Of a stretch of 64,000 nt of DNA, positions 1 to 7,569 are shown piece after piece. The translations under genes were made by a program, and so were the position numbers. Under the pieces are notes generated by a model, which was not told the DNA's origin, did not search any database, and saw only the letters and a list, made by a program, of their open reading frames with translations. Origin of the DNA: Clostridia bacterium (GTDB lineage Bacteria; Bacillota; Clostridia; Peptostreptococcales; Anaerovoracaceae); the NCBI GenBank assembly GCA_910575405.1, contig CAJTER010000001.1:124001-188000 (forward strand), given 5' to 3'. How positions within the stretch are numbered: position 1 is the first letter of the stretch; each line of letters begins with the position of its first letter.

Positions 1-1247
1 GTTTCATTTTTATCTTTTCCCAGTTCCCCTGCGTTTTTATGACCCAGGCCCAACTGCAAATCTTCAGGCAAGGTTATATTTCCATACACTGTAAACAGGT
101 TTGTGCCGCTAGGACCTGCATTATTATCCGGATGTGCTACAATTGCATTAAACCCACTGAGACTTTCGCCCCACACTGAGTCAGCAGTGATCAATAGAGG
201 AAGAGTATTCCCAGCCTTGCTCCGCTCATTTAAAGTGGTTAACGCACCGCCTCCACAGTTAATACCGCCTCCAACTACTCTATTCGTATAGTTGCTTCCC
301 GTTCCGCCTTTTGCCGTTACACTGCCACTGGCAGCAATCGTAATTGTTACACTGCTGTCGTTCCTGCTATTATCACACCCAATGCCAGGACCGCCGCACC
401 CTCCGTTCTCGCCATTGCCACCATTAGCTATTACCGTTGCCCCCTCGTTAATGCTTATGACTCCGCCTGTTCCTGAAGCGCCGCAACCAATTCCCGCACC
501 GCCATTCGCGCGATTTTGGCCAGCCGCACCATCTGCTCCCTGAGCCTCTACTGTTCCATTGAGAATTTGGATTCCTTTTGCAGCCGCACTTGCACCGGAA
601 CCGTTAGCCCCTCCAATACCAGCAGCTCCCCGGCCGCCTCCGATTGCCGTTACCTTACCTGTACAATTAATCACGATTTCTCCCGCAGCTTCACCAGGAA
701 TACCTCCAATACCGGTTCCTCCGGAAGGGCCTCCCTCAGCTTTAAGGTTTCCAGTTCCTTTGATCGTCAGGCTTGCATTTCTTCCTACTTGCAAGCCGGC
801 ATACCGTTCGCCACTGATCAAATCATTTTCACCCTCTAAGGTCAGCTCAACTGTTGTAATCGCTCCATTTTCTCCAATTTTGAAGGCCCCTATAGAAGAC
901 ATTTTGTCTGGGGAAGATCCTATGTCCTTATTTTCATGGTTGATATGAACATTCTTTAAAGTAATTCTATGAAATCCGCCCGTTACGGAAATGGTATGAA
1001 CATCAGCGCCAACACTCTTCGGGGTAGTCCCTGAAATCTCATGAGATCCACCGTTTGCACAATCACATTCTTCATTACCAATCACAACATCCCCTTGTTC
1101 CAAATTGTGCGGTATCACCCTTGGTGAGGTTCCATCCCCATCAGCCCCCCATGCCGTCCAGGGCACAAAAAAGAATGCCACAAACAGCACTAAAAACATT
1201 ACCAAAATTCTTAACTTTCTCTTCTCAATTGCTGAACTCTGTACCAT
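1..1247 (-). CDS. Glycine-rich secreted surface protein, 3' end outside the window
   Basis: An uninterrupted minus-strand frame runs from an ATG at 1247 to the window edge (about 415 codons), so the C-terminus is missing. The start follows an AGGAAGTG ribosome site. Residues 1-34 form a signal peptide (basic KRK, a Leu/Val/Phe-rich core, then AWGA). After it comes a run of short beta-strand-like repeats around Gly-Gly-x-Gly and GIGG/GIGCG turns (roughly residues 140-340), spaced by phrases such as VTAIGG and VIANGG. This resembles the parallel-beta or carbohydrate-binding surface proteins of gut Clostridia. No catalytic motif is visible. The role is probably cell-surface binding. The family cannot be fixed without the missing C-terminus, which should carry the anchor. 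Confidence 0.75.
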   Translation of the reverse strand, partial: MVQSSAIEKRKLRILVMFLVLFVAFFFVPWTAWGADGDGTSPRVIPHNLEQGDVVIGNEECDCANGGSHEISGTTPKSVGADVHTISVTGGFHRITLKNVHINHENKDIGSSPDKMSSIGAFKIGENGAITTVELTLEGENDLISGERYAGLQVGRNASLTIKGTGNLKAEGGPSGGTGIGGIPGEAAGEIVINCTGKVTAIGGGRGAAGIGGANGSGASAAAKGIQILNGTVEAQGADGAAGQNRANGGAGIGCGASGTGGVISINEGATVIANGGNGENGGCGGPGIGCDNSRNDSSVTITIAASGSVTAKGGTGSNYTNRVVGGGINCGGGALTTLNERSKAGNTLPLLITADSVWGESLSGFNAIVAHPDNNAGPSGTNLFTVYGNITLPEDLQLGLGHKNAGELGKDKNE

Positions 1248-1285
1248 AATGTCACTTCCTCATAAATTATTACACATATTTAAAC

Positions 1286-1304
1286 GGTGAAATCAAATTT
1301 CACC
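1286..1304. promoter_or_regulatory. 8-bp inverted repeat upstream of the surface-protein gene
   Basis: GGTGAAAT-CAA-ATTTCACC is a perfect 8-bp inverted repeat about 40 bp before the minus-strand ATG at 1247. On the minus strand it overlaps a possible -35 (TTGATT), which lies 18 bp before TAATAA. It could be an operator. It could also be a chance AT-rich palindrome. Confidence 0.35.
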
Positions 1305-1741
1305 TCTGCGGGTTTCCTTATACCATTATATAAGATATCTTCCGCAAAATCCAGCAAAATCCGAAATATGCAGAAAAACTTCCTCTTACTAATTAATAGG
1401 AATCCCAATACACAATTATCCTTTAATTTCAGCCTGATATCCAGAATCGCTTTCCTTCTTCCAGACTATCTTCTCTTGCAAAAGGGCTCTGCCTAAAGTG
1501 TTCAGACAGCGCTCCCCGTTTCCTGCAAAAGACGTTTATAATATATATCGGCATTTGCAAAGTCAAAATTAACAGCCGGGCTGCAAAAATTGAACCGGAA
1601 ATTTTAACTTCTTAAATATGGTGTTATGTTTTCATGTAAAGGCAGTTTGTACTTTAAGTAACTTTTTCAAAATAATTCCAATTTCTTCTTGCATAGTTTT
1701 CTTGTTTATGGTATTGTTTCTATATTATTCCACAAACAAAA
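1305..1741. other. AT-rich intergenic stretch without a recognisable gene
   Basis: Between the divergent surface-protein and Rpn genes there is AT-rich sequence with frequent stops in all frames. Apart from the palindrome at 1286-1304 I see no convincing gene, RNA or repeat. Its right end presumably holds the promoter of the Rpn gene, but no clear -35/-10 pair stands out. Confidence 0.5.
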
Positions 1742-1759
1742 AAAGGAGGCTTCTGTATT

Positions 1760-2605
1760 ATGACCGCTGAAAAAAGAACCTATCAGGACGGTGTATTCCG
1801 CAGGCTTTTTAACGACGAGGAATCCCTGCTGGAGCTCTACAATGGGTTGACGGGAAGCTGCTATCCCAAGGGGACGCCTATTCGTATCGTTACTCTTGAA
1901 GAATGCCTGTTCGGGGATCTGAAAAACGATCTGGCTTTTATCATCGACGGAAAGCTCATTATCCTCATTGAACACCAGTCCACACTCTGTCCCAATATGC
2001 CGCTGCGCATGCTTTGTTATCTGGCAAAGGAGTACGAACGGGAATATTATTCCAAGATCATCTACAGCACGCAGCTTTTGAAAATCCCCACGCCAGAGAT
2101 GTACATCTTCTACAGCGGTGCCAAGGATGCTCCTTTGCAGCAGGATTTAAAACTTTCGGATGCATTTTTGGAAAAACGTGATACACTGTATGTAGAGGTA
2201 ATCGTCAGGATGATCAACATCAATTACGAAAAAGGAGCCCGGCTGCTGAAGGCCTGCCGCAAATTGCAAGAGTACAGCATTCTCATGCATAAGATCCGCA
2301 CCCATTACCGGGAGAGCCGCGATTTGAAGGCAGCCATTACCCTCAGCATTCGTGAATGTATTGAAGAAAATATCCTGGCGGAGTTTTTGAAAAAATACGG
2401 TGGTGATGTTATGAGTTTTCTTTTTGAGGAATTGAGCAGGGAAGAATGCGAGGCCATCCGGGAGGAGGACGGTGCAAAGCGTGGCGAACAGCGTTTTGCC
2501 AATCTCGTGCAGGAGTTGTTAAAATCAAAGGAGCTCAATTCGCTTGCCCGGGCAGCGGCAGATGCAGAGTACCGGGAGAAGCTTTATCAAAAATATGGGC
2601 TTTAA
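1760..2605 (+). CDS. Rpn-family PD-(D/E)XK nuclease / putative transposase (subfamily A)
   Basis: A 281-residue protein of the Rpn (recombination-promoting nuclease, PDDEXK_2) family, which nick DNA and are thought to promote RecA-independent recombination. The N-terminal 'dgvFrrLFnd' block, the active-site Asp in LKNDLAF (about residue 55), and E-x-Q in LIEHQS followed by NMPLR are all present, so the nuclease core looks intact. The C-terminus (190-281) is helical and charged. The start has an AAAGGAGG site 10 nt upstream. It belongs to a different subfamily from the Rpn genes at 19803 and 56079. The fragment near 16.4 kb is its closest relative in the window. Confidence 0.85.
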   Translation: MTAEKRTYQDGVFRRLFNDEESLLELYNGLTGSCYPKGTPIRIVTLEECLFGDLKNDLAFIIDGKLIILIEHQSTLCPNMPLRMLCYLAKEYEREYYSKIIYSTQLLKIPTPEMYIFYSGAKDAPLQQDLKLSDAFLEKRDTLYVEVIVRMININYEKGARLLKACRKLQEYSILMHKIRTHYRESRDLKAAITLSIRECIEENILAEFLKKYGGDVMSFLFEELSREECEAIREEDGAKRGEQRFANLVQELLKSKELNSLARAAADAEYREKLYQKYGL

Positions 2606-2606
2606 T

Positions 2607-2635
2607 TTGAATTTTTTTCCGCTTTATGTTATGCT
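2607..2635 (+). promoter_or_regulatory. Probable promoter of the jetA-like gene
   Basis: TTGAAT at 2607-2612 and TATGCT at 2630-2635 are separated by 17 bp. The predicted start of transcription, near 2642, is about 60 nt before the ATG at 2705. The gene therefore seems to have its own promoter rather than depending on the Rpn gene before it. Confidence 0.55.
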
Positions 2636-2704
2636 ATATCAATAATGCTGCCCGGGGCAGAGCAGGAAGCTTCCCCGGCCAACTGAAGGACCGGAAAGGA
2701 TCGT

Positions 2705-4081
2705 ATGTTTCAAAAGATACCAAAGGATTTTTTTGTGCCCCTGGCCTCCCCCAACAAGCTGATTTACTGGGAGTGCATCTGCAAGCTGTTTTCCGTCATG
2801 GACAACCAGCTTTCCTTTGGTGTGGAACGGGAAATTCTGGCGGACGAGCTTCAGTACTATTTTGAGCAGGAACAGGCGGCGGGCGATATGGACGGCGAGT
2901 TCGGGGAAACGGACAGCCGAGGAAAGGCAAACAGCATGCTCCGCAAGCTGGAAGGCTACGGGTGGCTGGAAATTGACACGGATAAAAGCTACATTCAGCG
3001 GATCAATTTTCGGGAGCATGCGGTAAAAATCGTCAAAACTCTGCTGGAGATTCAGGATGGAAAGCAGATCGAATATCAGGGCTACATATATACTATCTAC
3101 AGTCTTGTGCGGGAAAAGAGCGATCATCCAGGCGTTGTGCTGATTCAGGTTCTGGAAAATACCGACCTTCTCATCACTGGCCTCAAAAATCTGAATTCCA
3201 ACATCAAGGCTTATATCGACGAGCTGACCCGTCACCGGACGGTAGCGGAAATCATGGACGCTCTTTTTAACGACTATATTACGAATATCGTGGATAAAGC
3301 CTATCACCGGCTTCTCACCTCGGACAATGTGTCTAAGTTCCGCCCGGAAATTATTCATCAGCTGGAAAAAAAGAGCCGTAGCGCCGTTTATATCCGGGAG
3401 ACGGCAAAGGAGCTTGCGGGACTGAAGGAGGTTTCGGAGGATGAGGGACAGGAACTGGCTTACCGTTATCTGCATGAAATTATCGAGGCCTTCCGCAACA
3501 TGGATGATATTCTTTCGGAAATCAATCAGAAAAACACCCAGTACCAGAGGGCTGCCATCAACCGTGCAAAGTTTCTGCTCACGGGAAGCGAGGATATTCG
3601 CGGCCAGCTGAAGGAGAGCCTGCTGGGGCTTTCCGAGGAAGCGCACCGAGAGCAAATGGATATGAACGGCATTTACCGCATTGACTTTCTGGATGGGCTG
3701 ATACGTCTTTACAGCTCCGCTTTTCTGGATGAGAGTTCCCTCTATTCCCCTATTGAGGGCAAAAAGGAATTCGTGCCTCAGGCGATTTTGCCGGGACAGC
3801 CGGATGAGCAGGAGCGTCAGGAAAAGCTTCGCCGGATGATGGAAAAAATGCAGCGGATTCTCAGCACCGCCAAGATCGAGGCTTACCTGAATCAGCAGAT
3901 GGGAGAGCAAAAAGAGATTCTGTCAAGTCAGCTTCCACTGGAAACAGCCAAGGACTTTATCAAAATCATCTACATCCGTCTCTACGGCCAGCGGAAAAAT
4001 ATGAGCTATATAATTGAAAGGAACGAACGGACAGAGAAAAACGGCTACCGGTTCACAGATTTTCTCATCCGAAAAAAATAA
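2705..4081 (+). CDS. jetA: JetA-like protein of the Wadjet anti-plasmid system (DUF5716 family), solitary
   Basis: This 458-residue protein matches my memory of the JetA family (DUF5716) of Wadjet type II/III systems. It opens with MFQKIPKDFF followed by a winged-helix-like N-terminal half (SFGVEREILADELQYYFEQ, then RGKANSMLRKLEGYGWL). Next come a long helical region and the conserved ending YTR-like 'NGYRFTDF'. JetA is the kleisin-like (MukF/MksF-type) subunit of an SMC complex that recognises plasmid DNA, normally encoded with jetB, the SMC ATPase jetC and the nuclease jetD. None of these follows: the next 230 bp are non-coding and then comes a toxin-like locus. The ribosome site is AAAGGA, 5-6 nt from the ATG. 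I read it as a relict or a freestanding JetA. Its function alone is unknown. Confidence 0.75.
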   Translation: MFQKIPKDFFVPLASPNKLIYWECICKLFSVMDNQLSFGVEREILADELQYYFEQEQAAGDMDGEFGETDSRGKANSMLRKLEGYGWLEIDTDKSYIQRINFREHAVKIVKTLLEIQDGKQIEYQGYIYTIYSLVREKSDHPGVVLIQVLENTDLLITGLKNLNSNIKAYIDELTRHRTVAEIMDALFNDYITNIVDKAYHRLLTSDNVSKFRPEIIHQLEKKSRSAVYIRETAKELAGLKEVSEDEGQELAYRYLHEIIEAFRNMDDILSEINQKNTQYQRAAINRAKFLLTGSEDIRGQLKESLLGLSEEAHREQMDMNGIYRIDFLDGLIRLYSSAFLDESSLYSPIEGKKEFVPQAILPGQPDEQERQEKLRRMMEKMQRILSTAKIEAYLNQQMGEQKEILSSQLPLETAKDFIKIIYIRLYGQRKNMSYIIERNERTEKNGYRFTDFLIRKK

Positions 4082-4314
4082 CAAATATTGTTTAAAAATA
4101 TGTAACCTACATGGGTATTTTTCAAGGCAGACTAATCCGTTTAATCGTCTTGTTTATACAATTTTTCCTGGAAATATGATAGAAATTTACTCGTGCAGAG
4201 GCTATTATGGTGACTAGAAAGGAACTAAAAAACAATCGTGGAATTTCTCGCAGGAATGCTTCAAAAGAAAAGGAGCGGTTCAGCCGGCTGTGCATCCTTC
4301 AAGGAGGTGGTGTC

Positions 4315-4432
4315 ATGACCAAATCTAACGAAAAGAGTAGCAGCTATCGTGCTTGAGCTTCTGTCGATTCTGTTTTCGGCAGCCGGCATGATGTTCAGCT
4401 ATGCTTCTTACATAGCTGGCAAAAGCCGGTAA
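4315..4432 (+). pseudogene. Small hydrophobic type I toxin (holin-like/TxpA-like), apparently frameshifted
   Basis: A very strong ribosome site (AAGGAGGTGGTGTC) precedes the ATG at 4315, as in the short 'putative holin-like toxin' genes of Firmicutes. Read from that ATG, only MTKSNEKSSSYRA is made before a TGA. One frame over, ending at a TAA at 4430-4432, the sequence encodes a hydrophobic helix (VLELLSILFSAAGMMFSYA, then SYIAGKSR), typical of these membrane toxins. The two parts would join by a one-base shift around 4331-4337 (an AAAAG run). It is followed at once by a strong hairpin terminator and a convergent promoter, as in type I toxin-antitoxin pairs. It is either inactivated by a frameshift, a sequencing error, or recoded. 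Confidence 0.6.
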
Positions 4433-4435
4433 CGT

Positions 4436-4472
4436 AAAAACCACTCTGGCCCCCAAGCTACGAGTGGTTTTT
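4436..4472. terminator. Bidirectional intrinsic terminator after the toxin
   Basis: An 11-bp perfect stem: AAAAACCACTC at 4436-4446 pairs with GAGTGGTTTTT at 4462-4472 around a 15-nt loop. The A and T tracts at the ends let it work on both strands. Confidence 0.85.
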
Positions 4473-4520
4473 AAAACTATCCGTTAAAGTTTTGGCGAGC
4501 TGGTCATCACCGACTCTCTT
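4436..4520 (-). ncRNA. Possible antisense antitoxin RNA of the type I locus
   Basis: A minus-strand promoter at 4527-4555 would start an RNA near 4520 running left towards the 3' end of the toxin gene. This is the converging layout of txpA/RatA-type pairs. The 3' end is uncertain: the hairpin at 4436-4472 is symmetric and may stop it there, or it may read further into the toxin message. Confidence 0.45.
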
Positions 4521-4526
4521 GTTCTT

Positions 4527-4555
4527 AGTATAGCATTCCGCATGTGGAAATTCAA
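4527..4555 (-). promoter_or_regulatory. Promoter of the antisense RNA
   Basis: On the minus strand TTGAAT (4550-4555) lies 17 bp before TATACT (4527-4532), a near-consensus vegetative promoter. It points at the toxin and at no protein gene. Confidence 0.7.
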
Positions 4556-4668
4556 TAGATAAAATCGCTCCTGTTAATTTTTTCTGAAATCCTGCCGATA
4601 TTTATATATAGCAAACTATTTTTTAGCAGTTTTAACAGACTATCCCTATGCAGTGTGAGGTGTGTTCC

Positions 4669-5970
4669 ATGGGCATGATTTCTACAATTAACACGTATTT
4701 CAATCTGAAAAGTGAGCATAAAAGCGACGGCAGCAAGCAGGCGGCGTTCCCAGGAGTTTCTGCCGGGCAGGCAGCCGCGGATTCTGCGGCAGGCGGCAAG
4801 ATGGCGGGCAATGTTTCCTTACAGGAGGGGCCGGCTCTCACAGATCGCTTTGTACCCGGCCAAAAGGCGGGCTACGGGCAGCCTGCGGATTCTATAGAAG
4901 CTCTGTTTCCAAAGGATTCGGCTGCGATCTCCGAAGGCTGGAAAAATCAGGTCAATTGGCAGGCGGAAACCCAGAAGGTCATCAGCAATTTGCAAAAGAG
5001 CTTCCCGGGGGTACAGATTTTGTATTCCTCCGGCAGCATGAATCAAAAAGAGCTCTCCAATCTGGCGGCAGCTCTGGGACGGGGCAGCCACCTGATTTTG
5101 TCAGAGGATTTTCTAAAGCAGATGGCAAGTGGAAGCGAGGGCTTTGAGAAGGGCAAGGCGGCTCTGACAAATGCGCTGTCTGCACTTGCCGCGGATAAAA
5201 ATCCGACTGCTGCTGGAAAAGGCACGTATCTTCAGGCTGAGCAGGAGATGTCCTGGACTTTAAACGAGCCGAAACAGGATGAGGAAGCTCCTAAACCAAA
5301 GTGGCAGCAGGATGCGGAGCAGGCTCAGTCTATGCTGGAGCAGATGAAGAAGGCTCAGGAGGATGCGAAAAAGAACAAGAAAGATTTTCGTGTGAAAACA
5401 TCTAAAAATGATTATCAGACCGCAACCAGTTATGCCCGGCTGGCTGCTGCTGGATCAAAATCCGGTATTCAGGGTGTTATGAGCGATGCAAGGAGAAAGA
5501 TTGCCAATCTGAAGACAGCCTCTGCTCTGGGAGATTCCAGCGAACGGGCCAAGGCAAAGGCCGCTATTCGCTCTTACGAAACCTTGCTAATGCGGGGAAA
5601 CCGGAAAATTCGCAGGCTAAACGAGGAAGAGCTGACTCGTCTGCGGAAAAAACGGGCTGAGCAAAAGGAGCAAAAGGAAAAGGCTCTGGCGGCCAAGCTG
5701 GAAATGAACCGGCAGCGCACTAAGCGCAGGACAGCGGATCGGATGCTGGTGGAGGAAGGAAAGCTGTATGATCGAAACGGCATCATTCAGTCCACTCACA
5801 GGCGCAGCAAGTACGACCCCCGCGAGGAATACGATGAAATGGCCAATGCAGCTTACATCCCATCGGTGCCTTCCATGGATGCGGCAGCAGGCATGGGTAC
5901 TGGAACAGGGATAGGCCCGGGAGCAGGCGGCGGCTTTACTGCTGCCGATGTGACGGTAACCATCGAATAA
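4669..5970 (+). CDS. Unrecognised protein with a charged coiled-coil C-terminal half
   Basis: About 433 residues if started at the ATG at 4669, which has a GAGGTG site 6 nt upstream; an in-frame ATG at 4648 lacks one. Residues 1-60 are Ala/Gly-rich and polar. Residues 80-190 form a mixed alpha/beta region ending in a helix (LSEDFLKQMASG). Residues 200-370 are very rich in Lys, Glu, Gln and Arg and look like a long helix or coiled coil. The last 30 are a Gly-Thr tail. No signal peptide or membrane segment is visible. The middle part is reminiscent of the DUF6033 type of Lachnospiraceae protein, but I cannot assign it firmly. It stands alone, between the toxin locus and a convergent terminator. 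Confidence 0.7.
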   Translation: MGMISTINTYFNLKSEHKSDGSKQAAFPGVSAGQAAADSAAGGKMAGNVSLQEGPALTDRFVPGQKAGYGQPADSIEALFPKDSAAISEGWKNQVNWQAETQKVISNLQKSFPGVQILYSSGSMNQKELSNLAAALGRGSHLILSEDFLKQMASGSEGFEKGKAALTNALSALAADKNPTAAGKGTYLQAEQEMSWTLNEPKQDEEAPKPKWQQDAEQAQSMLEQMKKAQEDAKKNKKDFRVKTSKNDYQTATSYARLAAAGSKSGIQGVMSDARRKIANLKTASALGDSSERAKAKAAIRSYETLLMRGNRKIRRLNEEELTRLRKKRAEQKEQKEKALAAKLEMNRQRTKRRTADRMLVEEGKLYDRNGIIQSTHRRSKYDPREEYDEMANAAYIPSVPSMDAAAGMGTGTGIGPGAGGGFTAADVTVTIE

Positions 5971-5981
5971 CCATGCAATCT

Positions 5982-6023
5982 AAAAAAGGCGTCAGCAGGA
6001 TCGAACCTGCTTTCGCCTTTTGT
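5982..6023. terminator. Bidirectional terminator between convergent genes
   Basis: AAAAGGCG (5984-5991) pairs with CGCCTTTT (6014-6021), with an inner AGCAGG/CCTGCT stem. A and T tracts flank both sides, serving the plus-strand gene ending at 5970 and the minus-strand gene ending at 6052. Confidence 0.8.
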
Positions 6024-6051
6024 TTATGTTTGTCCGCTGTCCAGACAACGT

Positions 6052-6654
6052 TTAGCGTACTTTAAAGTCTACACCCAGCTCATGCGCAATCTGCCGGCAT
6101 TGCTCGACGGACTCCTTTGGTATGCAGCTGACGACGCTGACCGCGATATGTCCCACATATTGTTTGGCATCCTTGATAAAGGCGAGGATGGAATCAAAGG
6201 AGTCCTCGCCGAATTCTGGCTTGCAGAGAGCGTAATAAGCGGCTGCGTCTGCTTCGTTTAAGCTGATGGACAGGCGGTCTACGGCGCCTTCAAGGAGGGG
6301 TGCCGTTCTTTTTTTGTGGATGCGATCCGAAAGGCCATTTGTATTGATGCGCACCTGGGTACCTGTATGAGCCTTGATATACCTGCTGACCTCCAGGACC
6401 TCGGGCAGCCGTATCGTCGGCTCACCGTAACCGCAGAAAATCACCTCTTCATAATCCCCTACCTGGAATTTGTTCAGTTCCTCGATTACTTCCTCCACGG
6501 AAGGCTCTTTTTCCAGCCACAGAGAATTAGCCCCTCCCAGGCCATCAACCATCTGGCGCACGCAAAAGGCACAACGGTTGGTGCAGCGGTTTGTCATGTT
6601 GATATAAAGGCCGCCGCCATACGTATATACAATATTATTTTCTCTATTTTCCAT
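6052..6654 (-). CDS. TatD-linked radical SAM protein
   Basis: A 200-residue radical SAM protein. The cluster motif is CTNRCAFC, that is C-x3-C-x2-C, near residue 25. It is followed by CGYGEPT, the SAM-contacting GGE-like loop, and by RINTNG and LSISLNE strands of the partial TIM barrel. Length and motifs fit the short radical SAM family often encoded beside TatD nuclease genes (TIGR04038). Its substrate is unknown. An in-frame TTG lies further upstream, but AGGAGG sits 5 nt before the ATG at 6654, so I start there. It follows pgeF by 19 bp and is probably co-transcribed. No tatD gene is in view. Confidence 0.8.
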   Translation of the reverse strand: MENRENNIVYTYGGGLYINMTNRCTNRCAFCVRQMVDGLGGANSLWLEKEPSVEEVIEELNKFQVGDYEEVIFCGYGEPTIRLPEVLEVSRYIKAHTGTQVRINTNGLSDRIHKKRTAPLLEGAVDRLSISLNEADAAAYYALCKPEFGEDSFDSILAFIKDAKQYVGHIAVSVVSCIPKESVEQCRQIAHELGVDFKVR

Positions 6655-6673
6655 TTTTCCTCCTAGTATTTCT

Positions 6674-7387
6674 TCACTCAATCAGACACAGGCCCGCGCC
6701 CATGCGAAGGTATGTGCCCCCTTCCCTTCTGTAGGAGCAGAACAGTTCTTGTTCACAGCAGGTGCAGTGGCTGCTGACAGTTATGGCAGAAGCGTTTACC
6801 CCAAGGGATGCGAGCTGCCTTTTGTTGATCCCCTTCAGGTCAATATAATATTTTTCTCCCCGCTTCTCTGAAAACTCCTGGGCAAAACTCCATTTTTCAG
6901 AAAAGACCTCCAAAACCTCCGACCCTGTTTCAAAGCAGCATTTGCTGATTCCCGGCCCGATAAAAACCTGAATATCCGAAGGGCTGCTGCCATAAGCAGC
7001 CTCCATTCCCATAACCGCTTTTGGCGCAATACCGGCCGCCGTTCCCCGCCAGCCCGCGTGAACCAGACCAATGGCCAGCTTCTTTGGATCAAACAAATAA
7101 ATGGGCAGGCAGTCCGCATGAACGGTTGTCAGGAGAACGCCCGGCACATCGGTGATCATCCCATCCGTTTCAGGAAGGGTCATCGGCGCCTCTCCCCTTT
7201 CGCTGATTACCGCAATTTTATCCTTGTGCACCTGCTGCGGCTGAATTCTCTGCATGGCTTTAAGCCCCGTTTCCTCCAGAACAGCTTCGTTATAATAGGG
7301 GCTTCCCTTACATGCCCCATATTTCGTCGAAAAAAATCCCTTTACCTTAGGTATCCCTTCAAAGACTGCCAGATAAGTCCGCTTCAT
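6674..7387 (-). CDS. pgeF: Peptidoglycan editing factor / multicopper-like purine nucleoside phosphorylase (YfiH, DUF152)
   Basis: A 237-residue PgeF/YfiH family protein. The metal-binding signatures of the family are all present: HADCLP near residue 90, HAGWRGT near 112, and GPGISKCCFE near 145. Members clear misplaced L-serine from peptidoglycan precursors in E. coli and act in vitro as purine nucleoside phosphorylase/adenosine deaminase. They are cytoplasmic. The ATG at 7387 has AAGGAAGG about 9 nt upstream, while the ATG at 7396 touches it, so the shorter form is more likely. It heads a two-gene operon with the radical SAM gene. Confidence 0.88.
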   Translation of the reverse strand: MKRTYLAVFEGIPKVKGFFSTKYGACKGSPYYNEAVLEETGLKAMQRIQPQQVHKDKIAVISERGEAPMTLPETDGMITDVPGVLLTTVHADCLPIYLFDPKKLAIGLVHAGWRGTAAGIAPKAVMGMEAAYGSSPSDIQVFIGPGISKCCFETGSEVLEVFSEKWSFAQEFSEKRGEKYYIDLKGINKRQLASLGVNASAITVSSHCTCCEQELFCSYRREGGTYLRMGAGLCLIE

Positions 7388-7440
7388 CTCTCCCATCCTT
7401 CCTTTCCTTCCCTTTATAATCGTTTATGGCCTTGCTGAAA

Positions 7441-7485
7441 ATCCCCGCAGCTTCAGTGTCCGGTTGGCCCTGAATCTGCGGGGAT
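7441..7485 (-). terminator. Intrinsic terminator of the acetolactate synthase gene
   Basis: ATCCCCGCAG (7441-7450) pairs perfectly with CTGCGGGGAT (7476-7485), extended inside by TTCAG/CTGAA. On the minus strand the stem is followed by TTTT. It lies about 85 bp after the stop of the gene ending at 7570. Confidence 0.7.
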
Positions 7486-7569
7486 CGTCTTTCTATCTGT
7501 TTTCAGCAGATCCATGCAGCGGGAATCATCGGCTCCCTGCCGCATGAAAGTCCTTATATGTGTCTTCCT

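Noticed and set aside
2639-3910. A 423-codon minus-strand open frame
   Set aside because: It is fully antisense to the JetA-like gene, has no ribosome site and gives a composition unlike a real protein. Long antisense frames of the same kind over purF, purL and the helicase were dropped for the same reason.
5984-6021. A tRNA T-arm-like hairpin (GGTTCGATCC on the minus strand)
   Set aside because: The loop has six bases instead of seven and no acceptor, D or anticodon arm is nearby. It is the inner stem of a terminator.
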